Assembly (NCBI GenBank): GCA_900550415.1
Contig: URSO01000019.1
Location: 1-31,922, forward strand
Source of the DNA: an uncultured Collinsella sp.
GTDB lineage: Bacteria > Actinomycetota > Coriobacteriia > Coriobacteriales > Coriobacteriaceae
Length of the DNA: 31,922 nt
Reading direction: 5' to 3'
Part shown: in pieces, positions 6,957 to 14,602 of the stretch
Position numbering within the stretch: position 1 is the stretch's first letter
Layout of the letters: each line of letters opens with the position of its first letter
Made by a program: the position numbers and the translations under genes
The notes under the pieces: model-generated
What the model was told of the DNA's origin: nothing
The model's database searches: none
Seen by the model: only the letters and a program-made list of their open reading frames with translations

Positions 6957-8026
6957 CTGGCCGGCTTGACGGCGAACAGCTCATCCCAATCGACCAATAG
7001 CTCCCGCCGCAGGGCATCTTCGGTGGTGCGTTTCTGATCGGTCTTTGGGATGTAGGGGAGCCCTGCCTTTTTATGGATGAGTTCGGCGATGCTGTTAAAG
7101 CTCTTCGTGTCTTTGATTTGCTCATAGGTTATCTGGATAACGTCATAGCCCATGCTTGTGAGGGCGGTGGTGCGCTCGGCATCGGAGAGACTTGCGGCTT
7201 CGCCATCGTGGGCGGAGCGGCCTTGGCATTCCAAGATGACGCCCATGCTGTCGGTGTTGCTCTCGATGAGGATATCGGCGTAGCAGCAGGTTTTGTCATA
7301 CAGTGAGCGCGCGGCGTCGCTAAGTGGGATGCGCACGTTGTTTGCGATGTTGATGCCCATGCCGCCCTCGTTGCGGGGGAGCGAGACAAGCATAGAGGTC
7401 TGTACTTCGAAGGGCGAGGCGGTCTGCCCCGTCATGTGCTCGGCCGCCCAGCGCAGTTGTTTAACGCCGCGCAGGCCTGCAGCCTGCTTGGCGAACGCGG
7501 CGATATCCGCCGCGCTGAGGAGCGGCGGGCGCTTCCACAAATTGGTGTCATTGCCCTTGGTGTCGACAACACGCTCCCAACCGCAGTTGGATGGAATGAG
7601 CTTAAGCGAAATGGCTTCATCGAGTTGTTGTTGCGTTCGCTCGCAGGGCGTAAACACTGCAAAGGAGCCGCACATCTCGTAGCAAGCCATGAGTAACTGG
7701 TTGCGTGAGACCTGCGTAGCAAGGCTGAGCAGCGTAAACTCGGGCGACGTGACATCAAATCCATGTTCAGTTTGCCTAAACGACCCGGGAGGCGGCTCTT
7801 GGGTCAGGAGGTGCGATTTAAACAGGCTTCGCGACCCGGATTGTGCTCGAGTGAATACAAGCCTGTGAAGCGGTGCGTGAAGCAGGTCTTTTACAACTGC
7901 ATGACTTCCGAGGCCGCAACATCTGCGATCCATATTGCCAAGGCTAATAGCGGGGTAAAGCCCTAATACCTGCGGCGGGATACGGTGATAGTAAAAAGCG
8001 GATTGACCGCATAGCGTCAGGTCCAT
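6953..8026 (-). CDS. Orphan endonuclease-like protein with C-terminal DUF559/Vsr-type domain
   Basis: A 357-aa protein read on the minus strand. The N-terminal two thirds contains SPEFTLLSLA followed by a CYEMCGSF segment. This layout is familiar from actinobacterial proteins that end in an endonuclease domain. The C-terminal part (CYADILIES, then GVILECQGRSAH, then LSDAERTTALTSMGYDVIQIT) follows the DUF559/Vsr PD-(D/E)XK pattern: Asp on one strand, Glu-x-Gln where Glu-x-Lys or Glu-x-Asp is usual, a His, and an Asp/Arg helix before the last strand. ATG 8026 has a strong AGGAGGA ribosome site (8031-8037); longer in-frame starts read through the palindrome upstream and are unlikely. No methylase or restriction partner is adjacent. 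Function is unknown; defence or DNA repair is conjecture. Confidence 0.65.
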   Translation of the reverse strand: MDLTLCGQSAFYYHRIPPQVLGLYPAISLGNMDRRCCGLGSHAVVKDLLHAPLHRLVFTRAQSGSRSLFKSHLLTQEPPPGSFRQTEHGFDVTSPEFTLLSLATQVSRNQLLMACYEMCGSFAVFTPCERTQQQLDEAISLKLIPSNCGWERVVDTKGNDTNLWKRPPLLSAADIAAFAKQAAGLRGVKQLRWAAEHMTGQTASPFEVQTSMLVSLPRNEGGMGINIANNVRIPLSDAARSLYDKTCCYADILIESNTDSMGVILECQGRSAHDGEAASLSDAERTTALTSMGYDVIQITYEQIKDTKSFNSIAELIHKKAGLPYIPKTDQKRTTEDALRRELLVDWDELFAVKPAS

Positions 8027-8078
8027 GATATCCTCCTGGTCGAAATGTGCTTTTGGACCGTGCGATGCCAGCGTCAAT

Positions 8079-8204
8079 TCGGAAGTATGCGGCAAAATCT
8101 GAACCCTGTGAGCAGACCTGGCTTTTGAGGCCAGTTTATCAGGCATTTTGTTGTGAAAAAACAGGGTGTGCTCGGAGGTCTCGGAATTTGCCGCATACTT
8201 CCGA
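8079..8204. repeat. 126-bp palindromic (MITE/REP-like) element upstream of the nuclease gene
   Basis: The terminal inverted arms 8079-8099 and 8184-8204 match over 21 bases with two mismatches near the inner end (TCGGAAGTATGCGGCAAA and its complement). Inside are a further pair CCCTGT (8105-8110) and ACAGGG (8161-8166) and a small hairpin CTGGC/GCCAG around 8118-8136. No ORF is contained. The element ends about 50 bp upstream of the minus-strand nuclease start codon. Its size, terminal inverted repeats and lack of coding capacity fit a non-autonomous mobile palindrome or a long regulatory hairpin. Flanking target duplications are not obvious. Confidence 0.7.
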
Positions 8205-8384
8205 AAACGCGGTCGATCTGGCTCTTGCTAAAACGATTTAGCAGCGTCGGTTAAGGTGTGGTTTTGCCATCGGGCGAACACTTTTAGCGCCTGAGGCCTT
8301 ATTTTTGGGCCTCGAAGGGCGGATTTCGCGCTTTTGGTAAAGAAATGAGTGCGTGTTTTGCCGTGTGCCGGCATTGGCACAGAA
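8205..8384. other. Noncoding spacer with two small hairpins
   Basis: I see no plausible gene here; the short frames have no ribosome site or recognisable product. Two perfect small inverted repeats stand out: GCTAAA-ACGA-TTTAGC at 8227-8242 (extendable by one pair) and GAGGCC-N9-GGCCTC at 8293-8313. Either could be an operator or hairpin for the minus-strand nuclease gene, whose promoter probably lies in this region, but I cannot identify a clear -10/-35 pair. Confidence 0.3.
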
Positions 8385-8419
8385 AAAGGGCCCGGAAGGC
8401 AAAGCCTTCCGGGCCCTTT
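8383..8419 (-). terminator. Intrinsic terminator of pyruvate kinase
   Basis: A perfect 16-bp stem (AAAGGGCCCGGAAGGC at 8385-8400 with its complement at 8404-8419) has a 3-nt loop. Read on the minus strand the stem runs into a T5 tract (8383-8387). It lies 28 nt after the pyk stop, so it is the transcription terminator of pyk. Confidence 0.92.
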
Positions 8420-8447
8420 GCAATGCAAATCTGCTTGCAAGTGTGAT

Positions 8448-9908
8448 TTAGCGCACCTGAGCGACGTAAGCGACGTTGGTCGAGGAGACCTTGTCCTCGA
8501 GCTGGACGCTCATGCGGGGATCGCCGGCGGTGGCGACGGTCAGATCGCCGGCCTCGACGTAGCCGAGCTCCTTAGCGGTCTCGATCGCCTTGACGATCGT
8601 GCCGTTGACGGTGCCCTGGGTAATCTCGGCCTGATGCGGGATAACGCCCCAGTACATGATCATCTGCTGGACGGCCCACTCGTGGCGGGAGAACGCGCAG
8701 ATCGGCATGTTGGGACGGAAGTGCGAGATCAAGCGAGCGGTACGACCGGTGGTCGTCGGCACGGTGATGCACTTGGCGCCAACGGTGGTGGCCATGTTCA
8801 CAGCGGACATACCCACAACGTTGTTGACGACGCGGGTGCCGTGAGCGTCAGCCGGAACCTCGAGCGGAGCGTGGGCCGGGAGGTACTTCTCGGTCTCGAG
8901 AGCGATGCTGGCCTGCATCTTGACGGCCTCAACCGGGTACTTACCGGCAGCGGACTCGCCGGACAGCATGACGGCGTCGGTGCCGTCGTAGATGGCGTTA
9001 GCAACGTCGGCAACCTCGGCGCGCGTCGGGCGCGGGTTCTGCTGCATGGAGTCGAGCATCTGCGTAGCGGTGATAACGGGCTTGTAGGCCGCGTTGCACT
9101 TGGCGATGATCTCCTTCTGGATGTGCGGAACAAGCTCGGGCTTGATCTCGATGCCCAGGTCGCCACGGGCGACCATGATGCCGTCGGAAGCCTCGAGGAT
9201 CTCGTCGAAGTTCTCGACGCCCAGGGCACACTCGATCTTCGGGAAGATCGTCACGTGCTCGCCACCGTTCTCGCGGCAAAGCTTGCGGATGCCGCGGACG
9301 GACTCGCCGTCACGGATGAAGGAAGCGGCGATGTAATCGATGTTCTCGGTCAGGCCAAAGAGGATGTCCTGACGATCGCGCTCGGTGATGGCGGGCAGCG
9401 AGATGTTGACGTTGGGCATGTTGACGCCCTTGCGCTCGCCGATCAGGCCGTCGTTCTTAACGACGCAGGTCATGTCCTGGCCGCTGACGGACTCGACCTC
9501 GAGGGCAACCAGGCCGTCATCGATCAGGATAAGGGAGCCCTTCTCGACCTCGGAGGGCAGAGCCAGGTAGTCGAGGGAGATGTGCTCAGAGGTGCCGTGG
9601 AAATCCTCGGACGTGGGCTGAGCGGTGACGACGATCTTGTCGCCGGTCTTGACGGCAACCTTCTTACCATCGACCAGAAGGCCGGTGCGGACCTCGGGGC
9701 CCTTGGTGTCGAGCAGGATGCCGACGGGCAGACCGAGCTCCTTGGAAATACGACGGACGCGCTCGATGCGACCGTGGTGCTCGTCGTAGGATCCGTGCGA
9801 GAAGTTAAAACGGGCGACGTTCATGCCCGCCTTGATCATCTCGCGGATGGTCTCGTCGCTATCGCAGGCGGGACCCATGGTGCATACAATCTTGGTGCGC
9901 TTGTACAT
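8448..9908 (-). CDS. pyk: Pyruvate kinase
   Basis: Glycolytic enzyme (486 aa) converting phosphoenolpyruvate and ADP to pyruvate and ATP in the cytoplasm. The N-terminus KRTKIVCTMGPA and the NFSHG segment are typical, as is the B-domain start DTKGPEVRTG. The catalytic Lys is in IFPKIE; the Mg/PEP site is VARGDLGIEI, followed by the signature ITATQMLDSM and the ADAVMLSGE-like segment (here TDAVMLSGES). A C-terminal domain ends with GDPRMSVQLEDKV and a short tail; there is no extra C-terminal PEP-utilizer domain. ATG 9908 has GGAGG 4 nt upstream (9913-9917). It is transcribed alone from the TATAAT at 9972-9977 and ends at a strong terminator. Confidence 0.98.
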   Translation of the reverse strand: MYKRTKIVCTMGPACDSDETIREMIKAGMNVARFNFSHGSYDEHHGRIERVRRISKELGLPVGILLDTKGPEVRTGLLVDGKKVAVKTGDKIVVTAQPTSEDFHGTSEHISLDYLALPSEVEKGSLILIDDGLVALEVESVSGQDMTCVVKNDGLIGERKGVNMPNVNISLPAITERDRQDILFGLTENIDYIAASFIRDGESVRGIRKLCRENGGEHVTIFPKIECALGVENFDEILEASDGIMVARGDLGIEIKPELVPHIQKEIIAKCNAAYKPVITATQMLDSMQQNPRPTRAEVADVANAIYDGTDAVMLSGESAAGKYPVEAVKMQASIALETEKYLPAHAPLEVPADAHGTRVVNNVVGMSAVNMATTVGAKCITVPTTTGRTARLISHFRPNMPICAFSRHEWAVQQMIMYWGVIPHQAEITQGTVNGTIVKAIETAKELGYVEAGDLTVATAGDPRMSVQLEDKVSSTNVAYVAQVR

Positions 9909-9971
9909 TCAGACCTCCATCTGACATCGTCTTGCGCTGATAGATAAACCATAAGAAATAAAACTGAGATG

Positions 9972-9977
9972 ATTATA
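9972..9977 (-). promoter_or_regulatory. -10 element of the pyk promoter
   Basis: A perfect TATAAT on the minus strand, about 63 nt upstream of the pyk start codon. The -35 is poor: TTGGGG at 19-nt spacing is the best candidate. The short A/T-rich leader between it and the gene shows no structured element I can name. From 9978 to about 10200 the divergent spacer contains nothing else I can support. Confidence 0.6.
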
Positions 9978-10201
9978 ACGAAATGCCGACCGAATACCCC
10001 AAAAAATCGACCGTATGCCGAATTGGAAGTTCATTTTTTGCGAAAAAACGGTATATGCAAAAACTTTACCAACCGTTCTAACCGCTGCTATCTGGGCGAT
10101 ATTTTAGTTTGGCGACGCACCGAAGAAAAAACGTTTTATCAATGTTGAGCATCATACGGTCTGCATCGTTGCTTATGGACCACATTTCCAAATGGATTGT
10201 T

Positions 10202-10231
10202 TTGGCTAGACGCGCCGCTTTGGGGTACCAT
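10202..10231 (+). promoter_or_regulatory. Candidate promoter of the P-type ATPase gene
   Basis: TTGGCT at 10202-10207 and TACCAT at 10226-10231 with an 18-nt spacer (both about 4/6 to consensus). Transcription would start near 10238, immediately before the structured leader, which is the main reason to favour it. Confidence 0.4.
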
Positions 10232-10240
10232 AGCTCCACT

Positions 10241-10342
10241 ATCAACTGCCGCTCAGCACGGCAGCCTTGATGAGCCCTTGCCCTTCTCCTGGGAATTATG
10301 ATCGGGCATCAATCTGCTGAGTGGCCCGAATCCCAGGAGGGG
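10241..10342 (+). ncRNA. Structured 5' leader of the Ca2+-type ATPase gene (candidate cis-regulatory RNA)
   Basis: Hairpin 1: ATCAA-CTGCCG (10241-10251) pairs with CGGCAG-CC-TTGAT (10259-10271) around a 7-nt loop CTCAGCA. Hairpin 2: CTCCTGGGA (10286-10294) pairs perfectly with TCCCAGGAG (10331-10339), and CGGGC (10303-10307) with GCCCG (10324-10328). The 3' strand of hairpin 2 contains the Shine-Dalgarno AGGAGGGG (10335-10342), 7 nt before the ATG. Loop 1 CTCAGCA is fully complementary to TGCTGAG (10315-10321) in loop 2. A competing fold pairs this same 7-mer plus TTGATG (10267-10272) with CATCAA (10307-10312) and CCC (10275-10277) with GGG (10304-10306), which breaks hairpin 1 and the upper part of hairpin 2. 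This suggests ligand- or ion-controlled translation. I could not match it to a known riboswitch class. Confidence 0.6.
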
Positions 10343-10349
10343 ACTCTAT

Positions 10350-13031
10350 ATGCAAAAGGAATACCTGTCCGCCGCGGCGGAGGTGCTCAGCGACCAAGGT
10401 GTCGATGAGAACCTCGGCCTGAGCAACGACGAGGCGTCTTCGCGCCTCGCCAAGGCAGGCCCTAACAAGCTCGAGGAAGCTGAGAAGACGCCGCTGTGGA
10501 AGCGTTTCTTTGAACAGATGGCTGACCCTATGGTCATCATGCTGATCGTTGCCGCCGTCATCAGTGCGCTCACGGGCATGGCCAAGGGCGAGCCCGACTT
10601 TGCCGATGTTGCCATCATCATGTTCGTCGTTATCGTCAACTCGGTGCTGGGCGTGGTCCAGGAAGCCAAGAGCGAGGAGGCCCTCGAGGCCCTGCAGGAG
10701 ATGAGTGCGGCGCAGTCCAAGGTGCTACGCGACGGCAAGCTCGTGCACCTGCCGAGCGCCGAGCTCGTGCCCGGCGACGTGATCATGCTCGAGGCGGGCG
10801 ACTCCGTTCCGGCCGACTGCCGCGTGCTCGAGAGCGCCACGATGAAGATCGAAGAGGCCGCGCTCACCGGCGAGTCCGTGCCCGTCGAGAAGCATGCCAA
10901 CGTGATCGAGCTCGCCGCCGGCACCGACGACGTGCCGCTCGGCGACCGTAAGAACATGTGCTATATGGGCTCCACCGTCGTGTACGGCCGTGGTCGCGCC
11001 GTCGTGGTCGGCACCGGCATGAACACCGAGATGGGCAAGATCGCCGGCGCCCTGGCCGAGGCCAAGGAAGAGCTCACGCCGCTGCAGGTGAAGCTCGCCG
11101 AGCTCAGCCGCATCCTTACCATTATGGTGATCGTCATCTGCGTCGTGATCTTTGGCGTTGACATCCTCCGCCACGGCGTGGGCAATGTCCTCACCGACCC
11201 GACTGCCCTGCTCGACACCTTTATGGTCGCCGTCTCGCTTGCCGTCGCCGCCATTCCCGAGGGCCTGGTCGCCGTCGTGACCATCGTCCTTTCGCTCGGC
11301 GTGACCAAGATGGCCAAGCGCCAGGCAATCATCCGCAAGCTCTCTGCCGTCGAGACTCTCGGCTGCACGCAGACCATCTGCTCCGACAAGACCGGTACCC
11401 TTACCCAAAACAAGATGACCGTCGTCAAGCACGAGCTCGCCGCGCCTAAGGAGAAGTTCCTGGCCGGTATGGCCCTTTGCTCCGATGCCCAGTGGGACGA
11501 GGAGCTGGGCGAGGCCGTGGGCGAGCCGACCGAGTGCGCGCTCGTCAACGACGCCGGCAAGGCTGGTCTTACTGGCCTGACTGCCGAGCATCCGCGCGTG
11601 GGCGAGGCCCCGTTCGACTCGGGCCGCAAGATGATGTCCGTGATCGTCGAGACCTTGGATGGCGAGTACGAGCAGTACACCAAGGGCGCGCCCGACGTGG
11701 TGATCGGCCTGTGCACCCATATCTACGAGGGCGAAAAGGTCGTCCCGCTGACCGAGGAGCGTCGCGCCGAGCTCGTGGCCGCCAACAAGGCCATGGCCGA
11801 CGAGGCTCTGCGCGTGCTGGCGCTGGCAAGCCGCACCTACACCGAGGTCCCGAGCGACTGCAGCCCCGCTGCGCTCGAGCACGACCTGGTCTTCTGCGGC
11901 CTGTCCGGCATGATCGACCCGGTCCGCCCCGAGGTCGCCGAAGCCATCCGCGAGGCCCACGACGCTGGCATTCGCACCGTCATGATCACGGGCGACCACA
12001 TCGACACCGCCGTGGCCATCGCCAAGCAGCTGGGCATCGTCACCGATCGCAGCCATGCCATCACCGGTGCCGACCTCGATCGCATGAGCGACGAGGAACT
12101 CGACGCGCACATCGAGGACTACGGCGTGTACGCCCGCGTCCAGCCCGAGCACAAGACACGCATCGTCGAGGCTTGGAAGTCGCGCGACCAGATCGTGGCC
12201 ATGACGGGCGACGGCGTCAACGACGCCCCGTCCATCAAGCGCGCCGACATCGGCGTTGGCATGGGCATCACCGGTACCGATGTCACCAAGAACGTCGCCG
12301 ACATGGTGCTTGCCGACGACAATTTCGCCACCATCATCGGTGCCTGCGAAGAGGGCCGTCGCATCTACGACAACATCCGCAAGGTCATCCAGTTCCTGCT
12401 TTCGGCCAACCTTGCCGAGGTCTTCTCGGTGTTTATCGCCACGCTCATCGGCTTTACCATCTTCCAGCCGGTGCAGCTGCTGTGGGTGAACCTGGTTACC
12501 GACTGCTTCCCTGCGCTCGCGCTGGGCATGGAGGACGCCGAGGGCGACATCATGAAGCGCAAGCCGCGCAACGCCAAGGATGGTGTCTTTGCCGGACATA
12601 TGGGTCTGGACTGCGTGGTCCAGGGCCTAATCATCACCGTGCTGGTGCTGGCGAGCTTCTTTGTGGGCGTGTACTTTGACATGGGCTACATCCACATCGC
12701 CGATATGATCGCCGGCAATGCCGACGAGGAAGGCGTGATGATGGCGTTCATCACGCTCAACATGGTCGAGATTTTCCACTGCTTCAATATGCGCAGCCGT
12801 CGTGCGTCGCTGTTCACCATGAAGAAGCAGAACAAGTGGCTGTGGGCTTCCGCCGCTCTGGCACTGGTGCTGACGGTGATCGTGACCGTGCAGCCGACGC
12901 TTGCCGAGATGTTCTTTGGCCCTGTGACGCTTGAGCTCAAGGGCGTTCTTGCCGCGCTGGGCCTGGCCTTCCTGATCATCCCGTTGATGGAGATCTACAA
13001 GGCGATCATGCGCGCGGTCGAGAAGGAGTAG
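10350..13031 (+). CDS. Calcium-type (P2) cation-transporting P-type ATPase
   Basis: An 893-aa membrane ATPase that pumps a divalent cation, most likely Ca2+, out of the cytoplasm. The N-terminal cation-ATPase domain (LSNDEASSRLAKAGPNKLEE) is followed by the actuator motif TGES (173-176), TM4 with PEGL (from 303), the phosphorylation site DKTGTLT (Asp346), the KGAP nucleotide-binding motif, the TGDGVND hinge (619-625), and TM6 with NLVTD. PEGL and N-x-x-x-D are the Ca2+-site residues of SERCA/PMCA-like pumps; the CPx motif of heavy-metal pumps is absent. Mn2+ or mixed specificity cannot be excluded. ATG 10350 follows AGGAGGGG by 7 nt, and that site is buried in the leader hairpin. The gene is monocistronic. 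Confidence 0.93.
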   Translation: MQKEYLSAAAEVLSDQGVDENLGLSNDEASSRLAKAGPNKLEEAEKTPLWKRFFEQMADPMVIMLIVAAVISALTGMAKGEPDFADVAIIMFVVIVNSVLGVVQEAKSEEALEALQEMSAAQSKVLRDGKLVHLPSAELVPGDVIMLEAGDSVPADCRVLESATMKIEEAALTGESVPVEKHANVIELAAGTDDVPLGDRKNMCYMGSTVVYGRGRAVVVGTGMNTEMGKIAGALAEAKEELTPLQVKLAELSRILTIMVIVICVVIFGVDILRHGVGNVLTDPTALLDTFMVAVSLAVAAIPEGLVAVVTIVLSLGVTKMAKRQAIIRKLSAVETLGCTQTICSDKTGTLTQNKMTVVKHELAAPKEKFLAGMALCSDAQWDEELGEAVGEPTECALVNDAGKAGLTGLTAEHPRVGEAPFDSGRKMMSVIVETLDGEYEQYTKGAPDVVIGLCTHIYEGEKVVPLTEERRAELVAANKAMADEALRVLALASRTYTEVPSDCSPAALEHDLVFCGLSGMIDPVRPEVAEAIREAHDAGIRTVMITGDHIDTAVAIAKQLGIVTDRSHAITGADLDRMSDEELDAHIEDYGVYARVQPEHKTRIVEAWKSRDQIVAMTGDGVNDAPSIKRADIGVGMGITGTDVTKNVADMVLADDNFATIIGACEEGRRIYDNIRKVIQFLLSANLAEVFSVFIATLIGFTIFQPVQLLWVNLVTDCFPALALGMEDAEGDIMKRKPRNAKDGVFAGHMGLDCVVQGLIITVLVLASFFVGVYFDMGYIHIADMIAGNADEEGVMMAFITLNMVEIFHCFNMRSRRASLFTMKKQNKWLWASAALALVLTVIVTVQPTLAEMFFGPVTLELKGVLAALGLAFLIIPLMEIYKAIMRAVEKE

Positions 13032-13054
13032 GTCGAAAGGCCATCCTTCCCACC

Positions 13055-13145
13055 GGCCCGACCGCCTGCGGGGTTTCTTCCTCGCTGGTCCTCGCGCTTC
13101 GCGCTGCGGGATCGCTCGGAAGAAACCCCTCCCGGCGGGCGGGCC
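13055..13145. repeat. Long palindrome after the ATPase gene (family A, copy 2)
   Basis: Arms 13055-13081 and 13118-13145 are largely complementary (GGCCCG.CCGCC and GGGGTTTCTTCC on one side). The inner segment has TCCTCGCGCTTCGCGCTGCGGGA. It shares at least five blocks in the same order with the palindrome at 3003-3097, while the outermost arm bases differ but stay self-complementary. It starts 23 nt after the ATPase stop, mirroring copy 1 after pheT. A proper terminator follows separately at 13188. Confidence 0.8.
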
Positions 13146-13187
13146 TTCGGATAACCTCTCGGGACCATTGGCTGAGGGAAAGTTTGT

Positions 13188-13221
13188 GAGCTGGTCGGGC
13201 TTTGCCCGGCCAGCTCTTTTT
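13188..13221 (+). terminator. Intrinsic terminator of the ATPase gene
   Basis: A 13-bp stem with one T/G wobble (GAGCTGGTCGGGC at 13188-13200 with its partner at 13204-13216), a TTT loop, then T5 (13217-13221). Confidence 0.9.
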
Positions 13222-13231
13222 GATTTAAAAT
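13202..13231 (+). promoter_or_regulatory. Possible rsgA promoter overlapping the terminator
   Basis: TTGCCC (13202-13207), an 18-nt spacer, and TAAAAT (13226-13231, 5/6 match). The -35 would lie in the 3' half of the upstream terminator stem. The position, about 40 nt ahead of the rsgA start, is sensible, but the match is modest. Confidence 0.4.
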
Positions 13232-13269
13232 ACCTGCTCAGTTCTGTGGTTTTGTGCTGGGAGGCATCT

Positions 13270-14454
13270 GTGGGCAAGGCTAAGGCTAAAGCGAAGAAAA
13301 AGACGACGGGGGCGCGGGCTAAGCGTGATCGTCGTCGGAAGCTCGCGACCGAGGCTCCCGCATCTGCTGAGGAGCTGCTGGCAAGCGTGCCGGGACTCGA
13401 CGCGCTGCAGGAAGTTCCGGCGTTTGATGACCTGCCGATCGATGAAGCTCAGCAGACTGCCTTTGATGATTTCTGCGCACATGCCGAGGAGCCCGAGCAG
13501 ATGCAGCTTGGCGCCGTGGTGCGCTTGGATCGCGGGTTTCCACTGGTGGCGACCGCTGACGATACCTTTCGCGCCGAGCATGCCGTGGGGTTTGCCAAGT
13601 CGCGCGGCGAGGACGAGGTCCTTCTGCCTGCCGTGGGCGACCGTGTGGCGGTGCGCCGCGCTCCCGGGCACGATATGGGTGTGATTGAGTGCGTGCTGCC
13701 GCGCCGTACGAGCTTTGAGCGTTGGCGCGGCCGAGCCCGCGGAGAGCGCCAGGTGCTCTGCTCCAACGTGGATAGCGTGCTAATCGTGCAGGCGCTCGGT
13801 GCCGGCGAGGTTCTGCTCGACCGCGTGGCGCGTTCGCTGGTATTGGCGCTCGACTGCGATGCCGAGCCGGTGGTGGTACTCACCAAAGCTGACCGCTGCG
13901 ATGCCGAGGAGCTCGAGCGCGATCTGGACCGCGTGCGCCGCCTGGTGGGTCCGGACGTGCGCGTGATCGTGACGTCCTCTGCCGAGGGCCGCGGCCTGGA
14001 CGAGGTCCGTGCCTGCGTGCCTGCCGGGAGCTGCGCCATGATTCTGGGCGAGTCGGGTGCCGGCAAGTCGACGCTGCTCAATGCGCTGCTGGGCCACGAT
14101 ACGTTGGCGACCGGCGGTGTGCGCGAACGCGACGACCAGGGCCGTCACACTACCGTCGCGCGCGTGATGGTGACGCTGCCGGGCGACGCCGGCGTGATCG
14201 CCGATGCCCCGGGCCTGCGCAGCCTACCGCTCGTGGGTCACGAGCGGGGTCTGGCGCGCGCCTTTCCCGAGATTGTCGAGGCATCGCGTGCGTGCCGGTT
14301 TGGCGATTGCACGCATGTCCATGAGCCGGGTTGCGCCGTTCGCGAGGCCGAGGACGCCGGGCAGATCGACAGCCTGCGTCTGGAAACGTTCCAAAACCTG
14401 GCGTCATCCATGCGCGTGAGCGCTCAAATGCTCGATCCCGATGTCCATCTGTAA
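13270..14454 (+). CDS. rsgA: Ribosome small subunit-dependent GTPase A
   Basis: Circularly permuted GTPase (394 aa) that helps late 30S subunit maturation. A basic N-terminal tail (KAKAKAKKKTT..) precedes an OB-fold (about 75-160). The G motifs come in permuted order: G4 as LTKAD (near 204), G5 as SSAEG, G1 GESGAGKST (260-268), G2 around the Thr-Thr of GRHTT, and G3 DAPG (near 311). A C-terminal zinc site is formed by Cys342, Cys347, His349 and Cys355. GTG 13270 is chosen: GGGAGG at 13259-13264 is 5 nt away and the basic tail starts there, while the longer frame runs through the terminator. It is flanked by terminators and so forms a single-gene unit. Confidence 0.95.
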   Translation: MGKAKAKAKKKTTGARAKRDRRRKLATEAPASAEELLASVPGLDALQEVPAFDDLPIDEAQQTAFDDFCAHAEEPEQMQLGAVVRLDRGFPLVATADDTFRAEHAVGFAKSRGEDEVLLPAVGDRVAVRRAPGHDMGVIECVLPRRTSFERWRGRARGERQVLCSNVDSVLIVQALGAGEVLLDRVARSLVLALDCDAEPVVVLTKADRCDAEELERDLDRVRRLVGPDVRVIVTSSAEGRGLDEVRACVPAGSCAMILGESGAGKSTLLNALLGHDTLATGGVRERDDQGRHTTVARVMVTLPGDAGVIADAPGLRSLPLVGHERGLARAFPEIVEASRACRFGDCTHVHEPGCAVREAEDAGQIDSLRLETFQNLASSMRVSAQMLDPDVHL

Positions 14455-14471
14455 TTGATTTTTCCTATGAC

Positions 14472-14505
14472 AGCCGTCTCCTAACTGTTCGGGAGACGGC
14501 TTTTT
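14472..14505 (+). terminator. Intrinsic terminator of rsgA
   Basis: A perfect 10-bp stem, AGCCGTCTCC (14472-14481) with GGAGACGGCT (14492-14501), and T5 at its end. It starts 17 nt after the rsgA stop. Confidence 0.93.
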
Positions 14506-14543
14506 GCTGCGGAAAAGCCTCGAAACATGCAGTTTGCTGACGT

Positions 14544-14595
14544 GCTGACCAAAACCTTGCCACGAGCTTGACGGGCTGGTCAGCTTTTGGTCAGC
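14544..14595. promoter_or_regulatory. Triple TGGTCAGC repeat upstream of the Tad operon (candidate operator)
   Basis: The octamer TGGTCAGC occurs three times in 52 bp: inverted at 14544-14551, direct at 14577-14584 and 14588-14595. The first and third form a perfect 11-bp inverted repeat (GCTGACCAAAA / TTTTGGTCAGC) with 30 nt between. The cluster lies 7 bp upstream of a consensus TTGACA, so it is placed for activator or repressor binding. No regulator gene is nearby. Confidence 0.5.
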
Positions 14596-14602
14596 GATTG
14601 GT

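Noticed and set aside
8228..8440. Small minus-strand frames between the palindrome and the pyk terminator
   Set aside because: They run through the terminator hairpin and lack ribosome sites.
8349..9947. A long plus-strand open frame (532 codons) antisense to pyk
   Set aside because: It is the mirror of pyk in a GC-rich genome, with repetitive Asp/Leu/Gly-rich sequence, no ribosome site and no known motif; the minus-strand frame encodes a complete pyruvate kinase.
10725..12599. A long minus-strand open frame inside the P-type ATPase gene
   Set aside because: Low-complexity His/Asp/Gly-rich product antisense to an intact ATPase with all motifs; a GC-driven shadow.
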